From the NCBI GenBank assembly GCA_028284745.1, contig JANQRC010000042.1, positions 1 through 54,583 of the forward strand: 54,583 bases of DNA, written 5' to 3'. The translations under genes and the position numbers were made by a program. Shown piece after piece: positions 33,590 through 42,599 of the stretch. The stretch's first letter is position 1. The number at the start of each line of letters is the position of its first letter. The notes beneath the pieces are model-generated. The model was not told the origin of the DNA. It saw only the letters and a program-made list of their open reading frames with translations, and did no database searches. This stretch comes from Flavobacteriaceae bacterium (GTDB lineage: Bacteria > Bacteroidota > Bacteroidia > Flavobacteriales > Flavobacteriaceae).

Positions 33590-33772
33590 ATTAGATGTCA
33601 TGCAAGGTCTTTTTCCGAGAATGTACAGAAAGGGTTCTTCGACATAATCAAGAACTCATACCCTAGCATTCCAGAACCTGCAAAAAATATTGAAAAGAAA
33701 AGGATTGATGAAGAGGATCATTTTATTGTTGGCCGAAACAATAAAACTCCCGTTTTCCTACTAAACTATTGA
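33590..33772 (+). pseudogene. Possible coding remnant upstream of the first VCBS gene
   Basis: Within the 368-base gap 33416-33783 a 60-codon open frame without any ATG runs from just after TAG 33587 to TGA 33770. It reads plausibly like protein (for example FFDIIKNSYPSIPEPAKN and EEDHFIVGRNNKTPVF) but I do not recognise it. It could be the tail of a deleted gene or chance. The rest of the gap holds the susCD terminator and AT-rich DNA. Confidence 0.2.
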
Positions 33773-33783
33773 TCAACTAAGAA

Positions 33784-36700
33784 ATGTACAGAGCGAAAGT
33801 TTACAGCCTAACCAGCTTTATGACTTTGATCTTCCTTGTTTGCTCATGCAAGCAAGAGGTCGAGAACAAAGAAAAAGATAAAGAGGCAGGAATGACATTA
33901 TTCTCTCTTCTCCCCTCCGACCAAACTGGATTGAAGTTCACCAACCACATCAAGAATCAGAGAGACTTCAACATCTTTAAGTATCGAAATTTCTACAATG
34001 GTGGCGGAGTGGCCATAGGCGATATCAACAACGATGGATTGTCTGATGTCTACATGACCGCGAACATGGGCGAGAACAAGTTGTTCTTGAACAAAGGAGG
34101 TTTCAAGTTTGAAGACATTACCGACAAGGCTGGTGTGGCCGGAAACAAACCCTGGTCCACAGGTGTCATGATGGCCGATGTGAATGCAGATGGCTTGTTA
34201 GACATCTACGTAAGCAATGCTGGAAATATGGAAGGCAATAACCATGATAATGACCTCTATATCAATAATGGCAACCTAACATTCTCAGAAAAGGCAAACG
34301 ACTACAACTTGGCCAAGACAGGCTTCTCAACTCATGCTACTTTTTTCGATTATGACAAGGATGGAGACCTTGATGCCTATATTCTAAACAATAGCAACAT
34401 TCCAGTCAGTAGCTTGGGGTATGCTGAGCAACGCGAAATAAGAGCTCAAGACTGGGAGAACGTTCCACATATCTTTCGCGGAGTAGGAGACCTGTTATTG
34501 CGAAATGATAGCGGCACCTTTACTGATGTAAGCGAAGAAGCTGGCATCTATGGTAGCCTTATAGGTTTCGGCCTAGGGGTCATGGTCACAGACATCAACC
34601 ATGACCTATATCCCGACCTGTACGTCTCTAATGATTTCTATGAACGAGACTACCTGTACATCAACAATCAAGATGGCACATTTACCGAAGACATCAAAAA
34701 CTGGACCTCTCGCCTATGCCTTTCGGCCATGGGCGTTGACATGGCAGACATCAACAATGACGGCCTACAAGATGTGTTCATCACAGATATGCTTCCTGAA
34801 AAGGAAGAACGTGTAAAAGCAGTCATGGAGTTTGAAGGCTATAACGTTTTCAAATTGAAACAAAGCAAAGACTTCCATCAACAATACATTCAAAACACCC
34901 TGCAGGTCAACAATGGTAATGGCTCGTTCTCTGAAATTGCTTACCATAGTGGTGTAGAGGCCACAGATTGGAGCTGGGCAGGGCTCATTTTTGACATGGA
35001 CAATGATGGTTTTCGTGACATCTATGTCACCAACGGAATCAACCATGACCTTACCGACCTGGATTTTGTGGATTTTTTTGCCAATGAAATTGTTCAGAGG
35101 TTAGCTTTAACAGGCAAAAAGGCCGCTATCGATTCCATCATCGATAAGATGCCTGTAAAGCCACTTTCTAACTACGCCTTCAGAAATAAAAAGGACCTCA
35201 CTTTTGAAAATGCATCTACAGAATGGGGTTTAGAGCTTCCAGGAATGTCTAATGGTGTTGCCTACGGAGACTTAGACAATGACGGGGATCTAGACATGGT
35301 CGTCAACAATGTGAACATGGGAGCCTTTCTGTATAGAAATAACAGCGAGACATTGACCGGCCATAACTACATCAAGCTAAATTTTGAAGGAACTGTTAAA
35401 AACCCCTTTGCTGTGGGAGCATCGATCAGATTATACTACGACAAGCATGAGGTATTCCAAGAGTTGATTCCATCAAGAGGTTTTCAATCTTCGATGGAGT
35501 ACGGCATGACCATCGGCCTTGGCAAAGCAAAGACGATAGACTCTATCCGCATCGTTTGGCCAGATGACCGTACCCAAAAACTAGAAAATGTAGCTGCTGA
35601 TCAAACATTACTTCTAAAGCATAAAGACGCCACTAAAAAATTCGTTCCTGCTAAGCATACAAAAGTAAGGTCATTGCTCAAGGAAGTGGTCAATGAACAA
35701 TTGCTAGCACACGAAGAGAATAATTACAACGATTTTGATTACGAAGGTCTCATCGCTAAAAAATTGTCACAAGAAGGTCCTGCGCTTGCGGTCGGCGATG
35801 TCAATGGTGATGGGCACGAAGATGTGTTCGTCGGAGGTGCAAAAGGGCAAGCCGCCACTTTGTACCTTCATCAAGGCAATGGCAAAATAACACCTACGTC
35901 CCAGCGACCATTCGAGCAAGATAGTGGTCATGAAGATATCTCAGCAACCATCTTTGATGCCGATGGCGACAACGACTTAGACCTAATGGTAGGGTCTGGT
36001 GGCAATCAAGTAGGCGATGGCAAAAGATACCGCGCCAGATTGTACCTCAATGACGGGGAGGGAAATTTCAGCAGATCACAAGAAACGCTTCCGTCAACAT
36101 TTCATAACATGGCCATTATTGCACCCAATGATTTTGATGGCGATGGCGATATAGATGTCTTTGTTGGCTCAAGAAGTGTGGTAGGTATTTATGGGGTGAA
36201 CCCTGATCATTTGTTTCTAGAAAACAATGGTGATGGCACCTTCAAAGAAGCAACTGAGCGCAGAGCGTATGCTACCAAAGACGCCGGAATGATCACAGAT
36301 GCTATCTGGGCAGATATAGATGGCGACAACAAGAAAGACCTCGTGACCACAACCGAATGGGGAACGCCTATCATTTATCGTAATTCGGGAAAACAATTGA
36401 CCCATTACGATACAAGTCTAGGCAGTCTTCATGGCTGGTGGAACACGGTGCAAGCAGCCGACCTTGACAACGATGGGGACCAAGACCTCATTCTGGGGAA
36501 TGAAGGTACCAACATACACTACCTGCCTGAGAAAGAAGCGCCGATGAAGTTGTGGATCCACGACTTTGACAACAACGGCACCATTGAGCAAATCATGACA
36601 CAGCACGTAGACGGAAAAGATTACCCCCTACATCAAAAGAAAGAGCTGACCGCCCAACTGGTATCGCTAAAGAAGCAAAATCTGAAAGCTTCCGACTATG

Positions 36701-37143
36701 CCGCCCGCTCTATTGATGAGCTTTTCCCAAAGCAGGTGATCGACATGGCCACGGTAAAACAAGTGAACACTTCCGAGTCCATCATCGCCATCAACGAAGG
36801 CGAAGGCAAATTCAGCGTAAAGCCCCTACCCTTTCGCGTGCAACTCTCTTGTATATGCGGCATAGCCTGTACCGATGTCAATGCTGATGGCAATCTGGAC
36901 CTTGTGATGGGTGGTAACAATTTTGAATTCAAACCGCAGTATTCGCAATTAGATGCCAGCTATGGAAACGTACTTCTTGGCGATGGTGCCTTCAATTTCA
37001 AATGGCAAGATCATGACCAAAGTGGTTTCTTCATCCGCGACGAGATCAAGCACATTGAGACCTTCAAGGACAAAGACGGGAATACTTTTTTAGTCGCTGC
37101 CATCAATGACAAAGAACCCAAGATCTTCGCACTCAATGAATAG
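33784..37143 (+). CDS. VCBS repeat / ASPIC-UnbV (CRTAC1-like) lipoprotein, first of tandem pair
   Basis: A 1119-residue secreted lipoprotein (hydrophobic signal with lipobox Cys at 20 or 22). The N-terminal half carries FG-GAP/VCBS repeats with calcium-binding D-x-D/N-x-D-G loops (GDINNDGLSDVYM, ADVNADGLLDIYV, FDYDKDGDLDAYI and others). Around residues 490-620 lies the ASPIC/UnbV domain (GDLDNDGDLDMVVNN to the IRIVWPDDRTQKLENV strand). A second set of VCBS repeats (VGDVNGDGHEDVFVGG onward) fills the C-terminal half, so the protein is probably two beta-propellers on either side of the ASPIC domain. Role unknown; such proteins often accompany SusCD loci in marine Bacteroidota. It overlaps the next paralogue by eight bases. 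Confidence 0.93.
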   Translation: MYRAKVYSLTSFMTLIFLVCSCKQEVENKEKDKEAGMTLFSLLPSDQTGLKFTNHIKNQRDFNIFKYRNFYNGGGVAIGDINNDGLSDVYMTANMGENKLFLNKGGFKFEDITDKAGVAGNKPWSTGVMMADVNADGLLDIYVSNAGNMEGNNHDNDLYINNGNLTFSEKANDYNLAKTGFSTHATFFDYDKDGDLDAYILNNSNIPVSSLGYAEQREIRAQDWENVPHIFRGVGDLLLRNDSGTFTDVSEEAGIYGSLIGFGLGVMVTDINHDLYPDLYVSNDFYERDYLYINNQDGTFTEDIKNWTSRLCLSAMGVDMADINNDGLQDVFITDMLPEKEERVKAVMEFEGYNVFKLKQSKDFHQQYIQNTLQVNNGNGSFSEIAYHSGVEATDWSWAGLIFDMDNDGFRDIYVTNGINHDLTDLDFVDFFANEIVQRLALTGKKAAIDSIIDKMPVKPLSNYAFRNKKDLTFENASTEWGLELPGMSNGVAYGDLDNDGDLDMVVNNVNMGAFLYRNNSETLTGHNYIKLNFEGTVKNPFAVGASIRLYYDKHEVFQELIPSRGFQSSMEYGMTIGLGKAKTIDSIRIVWPDDRTQKLENVAADQTLLLKHKDATKKFVPAKHTKVRSLLKEVVNEQLLAHEENNYNDFDYEGLIAKKLSQEGPALAVGDVNGDGHEDVFVGGAKGQAATLYLHQGNGKITPTSQRPFEQDSGHEDISATIFDADGDNDLDLMVGSGGNQVGDGKRYRARLYLNDGEGNFSRSQETLPSTFHNMAIIAPNDFDGDGDIDVFVGSRSVVGIYGVNPDHLFLENNGDGTFKEATERRAYATKDAGMITDAIWADIDGDNKKDLVTTTEWGTPIIYRNSGKQLTHYDTSLGSLHGWWNTVQAADLDNDGDQDLILGNEGTNIHYLPEKEAPMKLWIHDFDNNGTIEQIMTQHVDGKDYPLHQKKELTAQLVSLKKQNLKASDYAARSIDELFPKQVIDMATVKQVNTSESIIAINEGEGKFSVKPLPFRVQLSCICGIACTDVNADGNLDLVMGGNNFEFKPQYSQLDASYGNVLLGDGAFNFKWQDHDQSGFFIRDEIKHIETFKDKDGNTFLVAAINDKEPKIFALNE

Positions 37144-40100
37144 ATCACTGACTACCATAGGCTTGCTATGTGTCATGATGGGTTGTAGCAAGAAAGGGCA
37201 ACTGTTTTCTAACCCTTCCCCAAAGGAAACAGGCATCACCTTCGTCAATCAACTCACAGAGACCGACGATTTGAGCATTCTGGATTACCTCTATTTCTAC
37301 AATGGGGGTGGCGTGGCCATTGGTGACATCAACAATGACCAACTGCCCGATATTTTCCTTTCTGGAAATCAGGTAGACAACAAATTATACCTGAACAAAG
37401 GAAACTTAAAGTTTGAGGACATTACTGAAACAGCTGGTGTAGCGGGAAATAGTTCCTGGAACACAGGCGCAGTAATGGGCGATGTGAATGGTGACGGGCT
37501 ATTGGATATCTATGTTTGCGCTGTGGTAGGGTTGAAAGGTTTTGGCGGACATAATGAATTGTACCTCAACAATGGCGATGGCACCTTTACCGAGAGCGCT
37601 TCCAAATATGGGCTAGACTTTGATTCGTACAGTTCTAATGCTGCTTTCTTGGATTACGACCTTGATGGCGATCTGGACATCTACTTGCTCAATCATGCCG
37701 TTCATACGCAAGAATCTTTTGGTAAGGCCGAATTGCGCAACAAACGGAATTACGAATCAGGAGATAAGTTGCTTCGCAATGATGGCGAAAAATTTACTGA
37801 CGTAAGCGAAGAAGCCGGCATCTACGGAGGTGTTAATGGCTATGGGCTTGGCATTGCCGTAGCAGATCTTAACCAAGATGGTTGGCCAGACATCTATGTG
37901 GGCAACGACTTCCATGAAGATGACTACTACTATTTGAACGATCAGGATGGCACTTTTTCAGAAGAGATAAAGACCCATTTTGGGCATATCTCACGCTTCT
38001 CGATGGGAAACGACGTTGCAGACCTTAATGGTGATGGCAGACCCGACTTGATCTCGTTAGACATGCTTCCCGAAGACGAAAAGGTATTGAAAGCCTCAGA
38101 AGGTGACGATAACGTTCAGGTACAAAGGATGCGTACGCACCAATTCGGATATCATTATCAATTTACCCGAAACATGCTTTACGCCAACAGGCCTAGTGGA
38201 GATTTTGAAGAAATAGCCTTGATGAGTGGTGTCGCAGCCACTGATTGGAGCTGGAGCGCGCTGTTTGCAGATTACGACCAAGACGGACAGCAAGACCTGT
38301 TCATCGCCAACGGAATTCCGAAACGCCCCAACGATCTGGATTTTATCAATTTCGTATCCAGCGAGCAAATTCGTAACAAGATCAACAATACCAAGCTAGT
38401 AGACCAACAGGCGTTAGACCTTATGCCTTCGGGCAATGTGCATAACTATGTTTTCAAGGGAAAGAAGAATTTCCAGTTTGAAGATCTTTCAGGAAAGTGG
38501 ATACGTAAGGATACCATCATTTCTGGGGCGACCGCCATGGCAGACCTAGACAATGACGGTGATATAGATCTGATAACCAATAATTTGAATACCCCGCCTT
38601 CCATCTACGAGAACAAAACCAATGAAAGCGCAAATTATCTGAAAATTGAATTGAAGTTCGGCGGGAAGAACCCCTTTGGCATTGGCACCAAAGTATATGC
38701 CTATCACCAAGGAAAGCTCCAGTTTCGAGAACTCTACACCGTTAGGGGTTTTCAAGCTTCCTCGGAGCCTATGATACATTTTGGTTTTGAAAAAGCAGAA
38801 AAAGTAGATTCCATCAAAATTGTTTGGCCTAACAAGACCTTTCAACTGATGAAAGACGTTCCCACCAATCAAAGGATCGCTGTTTCGCCCAAAGGAGTCA
38901 AACCATTCAAATATGGGATTCTTCATCAGCCAAAGAGCCTCCTTTTTGAGCTAACTGACCACAATCTTGGTATCGACTTCACCCATGTAGAGGACAACTA
39001 TACCGACTTCAACAGGCAAAAGCTCATGCCCTATCAGGCATCAGACAGAGGGCCTGCCATGGCCATCGGTGATTTGAACAACGATGGCGCCGATGATATT
39101 TTCTTCGGGGGCTCTAAAAAATTCCCCTCAAAAGTCTTCCTCAGATCAGATTCCACCTATATCGAGGGTGATCTAACCACGCTAAAGCATGATGCTATCA
39201 AAGAAGATGTATCGGCCACTATAGCCGATCTTAACAACGATGGTAAAAACGATATTTTCATAGGCTCGGGTGGCGCAGACTTCTTTGGCGAGGCAAAGCC
39301 ATTGTTGGATGGTTATTTTGTGCAAGCAGATTCGACATTCACTGCTGCAGCGCTTCCGAGAATGTATCAAAATGCTTCCACGATCAAGGTGAAGGATTTT
39401 GATTCAGATGGTGACCAAGACATATTCGTAGGCAACCATATCGTTACTGGTGATTTTGGAAAGACCCCCAACTCTTATCTGTTGGAGAATGAAAATGGTG
39501 CTTTTATCATAGCAGCTGAGCTTTCACCAGGCATGACCACAGATGCCGTATGGAGCGACTTCGACCAAGACGGAGACCAGGACCTCATTGTTGTTGGTGA
39601 GTGGATGCCCCCTACGTTCTATCAGAATGACAACGGACAACTAAAAGAGCAAGACGTTACCTCAGAAAAACTCAACGGCCTTTGGCAAAGTATCCAACCT
39701 TTTGACATTGATCACGATGGGGATTTGGACTATCTACTGGGAAATTGGGGAACAAATAGTAAATTCAAAGCTTCGTCCCAAAGTCCGATGAAATTATTTT
39801 ATGGTGATTTCGACAAAAACGGTCAGACCGAGACCATTGTTGCCACAGAGAAAAACGGGCGTTACTTCCCATTAGTGGGACTGAATGATCTGGCAGGACA
39901 AATGGTCTCCCTGAAAAAAACATTCAACGATTACAAGAGTTTCGCAGGAAAAACTGTTGAAGAGATCATTGGCAAAGCATCTCTTTCTGAAGGAACAGTA
40001 CTAACGGTAGATATGCTTGCTTCCGGTTATCTGAGAAACGATTCAGGAAGGTTCGTCTTTGTTCCCTTCGAGGACGAATTGCAAGTGTCACCTATCATGG

Positions 40101-40372
40101 CTTTCACCACCCATGATTTTGATGGGGATGGTGCCGAAGAAGTCCTCGCTGGGGGCAATTACTTTGGCGTGAAACCCTATCACGGAAGGTACGATTCCTT
40201 CTCTGGCGCCTTGATAAAAAGTGAGAATGATGTAATTTTAGGGTATGAATTAGGGTTGAGTTTCACACAAAGGTCCGTGCGACATCTCAACACGCTAAAA
40301 ATAAACGGAAAAGATTATCTGTTGGCAACGATGAATAATGACAGGTGCCAAGTATATCAAATATTGAAGTAG
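37136..40372 (+). CDS. VCBS repeat / ASPIC-UnbV (CRTAC1-like) lipoprotein, second of tandem pair
   Basis: A 1078-residue paralogue of the preceding protein with the same order: lipobox VMMGC (Cys17), N-terminal VCBS propeller (GDINNDQLPDIFL, GDVNGDGLLDIYV), central ASPIC/UnbV region (ADLDNDGDIDLITNN to IKIVWPNKTFQLMKDV), C-terminal VCBS propeller ending YLLATMNNDRCQVYQI. The start ATG 37136 overlaps the upstream stop (ATGAATAG), giving translational coupling; the frame is open further upstream but the lipoprotein signal begins here. The two copies have diverged well beyond a recent duplication. Function unknown; outer-membrane surface or periplasmic. Confidence 0.93.
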   Translation: MNRSLTTIGLLCVMMGCSKKGQLFSNPSPKETGITFVNQLTETDDLSILDYLYFYNGGGVAIGDINNDQLPDIFLSGNQVDNKLYLNKGNLKFEDITETAGVAGNSSWNTGAVMGDVNGDGLLDIYVCAVVGLKGFGGHNELYLNNGDGTFTESASKYGLDFDSYSSNAAFLDYDLDGDLDIYLLNHAVHTQESFGKAELRNKRNYESGDKLLRNDGEKFTDVSEEAGIYGGVNGYGLGIAVADLNQDGWPDIYVGNDFHEDDYYYLNDQDGTFSEEIKTHFGHISRFSMGNDVADLNGDGRPDLISLDMLPEDEKVLKASEGDDNVQVQRMRTHQFGYHYQFTRNMLYANRPSGDFEEIALMSGVAATDWSWSALFADYDQDGQQDLFIANGIPKRPNDLDFINFVSSEQIRNKINNTKLVDQQALDLMPSGNVHNYVFKGKKNFQFEDLSGKWIRKDTIISGATAMADLDNDGDIDLITNNLNTPPSIYENKTNESANYLKIELKFGGKNPFGIGTKVYAYHQGKLQFRELYTVRGFQASSEPMIHFGFEKAEKVDSIKIVWPNKTFQLMKDVPTNQRIAVSPKGVKPFKYGILHQPKSLLFELTDHNLGIDFTHVEDNYTDFNRQKLMPYQASDRGPAMAIGDLNNDGADDIFFGGSKKFPSKVFLRSDSTYIEGDLTTLKHDAIKEDVSATIADLNNDGKNDIFIGSGGADFFGEAKPLLDGYFVQADSTFTAAALPRMYQNASTIKVKDFDSDGDQDIFVGNHIVTGDFGKTPNSYLLENENGAFIIAAELSPGMTTDAVWSDFDQDGDQDLIVVGEWMPPTFYQNDNGQLKEQDVTSEKLNGLWQSIQPFDIDHDGDLDYLLGNWGTNSKFKASSQSPMKLFYGDFDKNGQTETIVATEKNGRYFPLVGLNDLAGQMVSLKKTFNDYKSFAGKTVEEIIGKASLSEGTVLTVDMLASGYLRNDSGRFVFVPFEDELQVSPIMAFTTHDFDGDGAEEVLAGGNYFGVKPYHGRYDSFSGALIKSENDVILGYELGLSFTQRSVRHLNTLKINGKDYLLATMNNDRCQVYQILK

Positions 40373-41689
40373 ATGAAGAAGGCTTTCTCCCTTATCGGAC
40401 TATTCGTACTGTCCATCTCATGTAAAAAGACAGTACCCATTATCGTTACTCCAGACAACTTTCATGCTTCTGTAGACAAGGTCACAGAAGTAATGGTCCA
40501 TGACATTTTTTCGCCACCCGTGGCAAGTAGGGTCTTTGTATATCCCAACATTGCTGCCTATGAGATCATGGCACAAAGCCATGAGGATCTAGCCTCGTTG
40601 GCCGGTCAGCTTCCCGGGCTGTCACCCATACCAAAGCCCAAAGACAGCATCAACAGTGAATTGGCCGCATTGGTTGCCCACATGGAGCTTAGCAAGCAAC
40701 TGATCTTTTCTGAAGAAAGAATAGTGGTGCTCCGCGATAGCCTTTTCAATGTCTGGGAAGAAGCCAACGCACCAGAATTTAACGCAGCCAAAGAATATGG
40801 TCTAGAGGTGGCTGCGCATATTGCTGCGTGGATGGACAAAGACAATTACAAACAAACACGCACGATGCCCAAGTTTACTGTAGACACGGATGACCCATCT
40901 CGTTGGCAGCCCACACCACCAGCGTACATGGACGGCATTGAGCCTCATTGGAATATGATCAGGCCTTTTGCGCTAGATTCAGCGGCACAGTTCAAGCCGG
41001 TGCCTCCTCCTGCCTTCTCTATGGAAGAAGGCACTGATTTCTACAACGAACTCAAAGAGGTATACGATATTAGCTTGGACATCACCAAGAGAGGAGATAC
41101 TTCTGAAGAGGTCGAAATTGCTCAATTTTGGGATTGTAACCCATATGTTTCGGTAACTAGAGGACATTTGATGTTTGCTACCAAAAAGATCACACCTGGT
41201 GCTCATTGGATAGGCATTACCAAAATTGCCAGCAAAAAGTCTGACTTTGATGTGGCCCATACCATATACGCGTACACGAAGGCCTCGATGGCGATCGCCG
41301 ATGCCTTTATCAGCTGCTGGGACGAAAAGTACCGAAGCAATCTGGTACGCCCTGAGACGTTGATCAACGAACACTTTGATGACAATTGGAAGCCTATTTT
41401 ACAGACACCTCCATTTCCTGAGTACGTGAGTGGTCATTCGGTCGTTTCCGGTGCTGCCTCTGTGGTGTTGACAGATATCTTTGGTGACAACTTTGCTTTT
41501 GAAGACGATACCGAAGTGCCTTATGGGCTACCCATCCGCTCGTTCAGATCCTTTGCACAAGCCGCAGATGAAGCCGCTATAAGCAGAATGTACGGTGGCA
41601 TTCACTACCGTGCTGCCGTTGAAATCGGTGTGAAACAAGGGCGTGACCTCGGATATTTTCTCGTTGAGAAACTAAACATGAAAAACTAA
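40373..41689 (+). CDS. Vanadium-dependent haloperoxidase / PAP2-like lipoprotein
   Basis: A 438-residue lipoprotein (lipobox SISC, Cys17). The three PAP2/vanadate-binding motifs are visible: K-x6-RP as Lys319 to Arg326-Pro327, SGH at 353-355, and SR-x5-H as Ser404-Arg405 to His411. The Asp that follows the last His in acid phosphatases (H-x3-D) is Ala here, as is allowed in haloperoxidases. Members of this group can be vanadium haloperoxidases or phosphatases; no halide-specific residue can be assigned by eye. The ATG directly abuts the stop of the second VCBS gene, so the three genes form one unit. Confidence 0.85.
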   Translation: MKKAFSLIGLFVLSISCKKTVPIIVTPDNFHASVDKVTEVMVHDIFSPPVASRVFVYPNIAAYEIMAQSHEDLASLAGQLPGLSPIPKPKDSINSELAALVAHMELSKQLIFSEERIVVLRDSLFNVWEEANAPEFNAAKEYGLEVAAHIAAWMDKDNYKQTRTMPKFTVDTDDPSRWQPTPPAYMDGIEPHWNMIRPFALDSAAQFKPVPPPAFSMEEGTDFYNELKEVYDISLDITKRGDTSEEVEIAQFWDCNPYVSVTRGHLMFATKKITPGAHWIGITKIASKKSDFDVAHTIYAYTKASMAIADAFISCWDEKYRSNLVRPETLINEHFDDNWKPILQTPPFPEYVSGHSVVSGAASVVLTDIFGDNFAFEDDTEVPYGLPIRSFRSFAQAADEAAISRMYGGIHYRAAVEIGVKQGRDLGYFLVEKLNMKN

Positions 41690-41704
41690 GTCAATCTACC
41701 ATCC

Positions 41705-42586
41705 ATGAAGAAAATCGGTTTAGTGGTCTTGGGCATCCTTTTAAGCTTTCTAGCCTGGTATCTTTTCATTAGCCCTGCTGATTTTACGGCGACTTTTACC
41801 GCCAAAGCCTTGCCAGGCACTCTTAACCAGACATTGAAGAATTGGAATTTTGAAGAAAAAGGGCAAATTACAGGTCAAGAAGGGCTTGGCCATATCGCAC
41901 AGGAATTAGCATTCAATGACTCTTTGCACCTATATCAATGGTCTTTTAAAGCCATTAGCGATAGTACTTCTAAAGTAAAGGTCCAGATCAAAGACTTAGA
42001 CCACAGCTTTAAGAACAGGTTTGAAAAAGTGTTCGCGGATACTGATTTTGAACGCCGTTCTGCAACAACGGTCAAGAACTTCTACGATTACATTGAAAAA
42101 CACCTCAAGCGTTTCAATATTACCTATGATGGTGAAAGTGAGCTGCCGACCACTTACTGCGCTTACATCCCAATACGTGGAAAACAAAACGAGAAGTCCA
42201 TAGCCATGAGACAAAATTTTTCAATGCTAAGTGGTGTCATGGCCAATAATGGCGTGAGACTCAACGGTACGCCTTTCATTGAAGTTACTGATTGGGACAT
42301 AGAAAACGACAGCATCAGTTACAATTTCTGCTTTCCCATCATACGTTCAGAAAGATTACCCATTCATCCTACCATAAAATATAAAAGGATCTTCGCGACC
42401 AAGGCACTAAAGGCCACTTACAACGGCGATTATACGTATTCCGACAGATCCTGGTATACCTTATTGCATAAAGCCAATGAGCTTGGCAAACAGGTCGAGG
42501 CAAAGCCGATCGAGGTATTTCACAACAATCCTAGCTTTGGCGATGAGATGAATTGGATAGCTGAGATCTATATGCCATTAAAATGA
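41705..42586 (+). CDS. Membrane-anchored SRPBCC / GyrI-like domain protein
   Basis: A 293-residue protein with one N-terminal membrane anchor (residues 4-22). Residues 25-120 resemble the START/SRPBCC fold seen in proteins of this type (WNFEEKGQITG, YQWSFKAISDSTSKVKVQIKD), and residues 150-293 resemble the GyrI-like effector-binding fold, ending in the typical NEMNWIAEIYMPL-like strand (EMNWIAEIYMPLK). A small-molecule ligand is likely but unknown. It lies 15 bases after the haloperoxidase gene and may be co-transcribed with the VCBS unit. Confidence 0.75.
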   Translation: MKKIGLVVLGILLSFLAWYLFISPADFTATFTAKALPGTLNQTLKNWNFEEKGQITGQEGLGHIAQELAFNDSLHLYQWSFKAISDSTSKVKVQIKDLDHSFKNRFEKVFADTDFERRSATTVKNFYDYIEKHLKRFNITYDGESELPTTYCAYIPIRGKQNEKSIAMRQNFSMLSGVMANNGVRLNGTPFIEVTDWDIENDSISYNFCFPIIRSERLPIHPTIKYKRIFATKALKATYNGDYTYSDRSWYTLLHKANELGKQVEAKPIEVFHNNPSFGDEMNWIAEIYMPLK

Positions 42587-42594
42587 TACCTTTG
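42587..42594 (+). promoter_or_regulatory. TANNTTTG box five bases before the TTG start of the next gene
   Basis: TACCTTTG is a perfect -7 consensus and overlaps the stop region of the upstream gene. It ends five bases before the TTG at 42600, so a transcript from it would be nearly leaderless. No clear -33 element is seen at the usual spacing. Confidence 0.35.
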
Positions 42595-42599
42595 CAAGG

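Noticed and set aside
33416-33783. susCD and the VCBS genes as a single operon
   Set aside because: A strong terminator at 33441-33470 and a 368-base gap separate them; a functional link remains possible but not one transcript by default.
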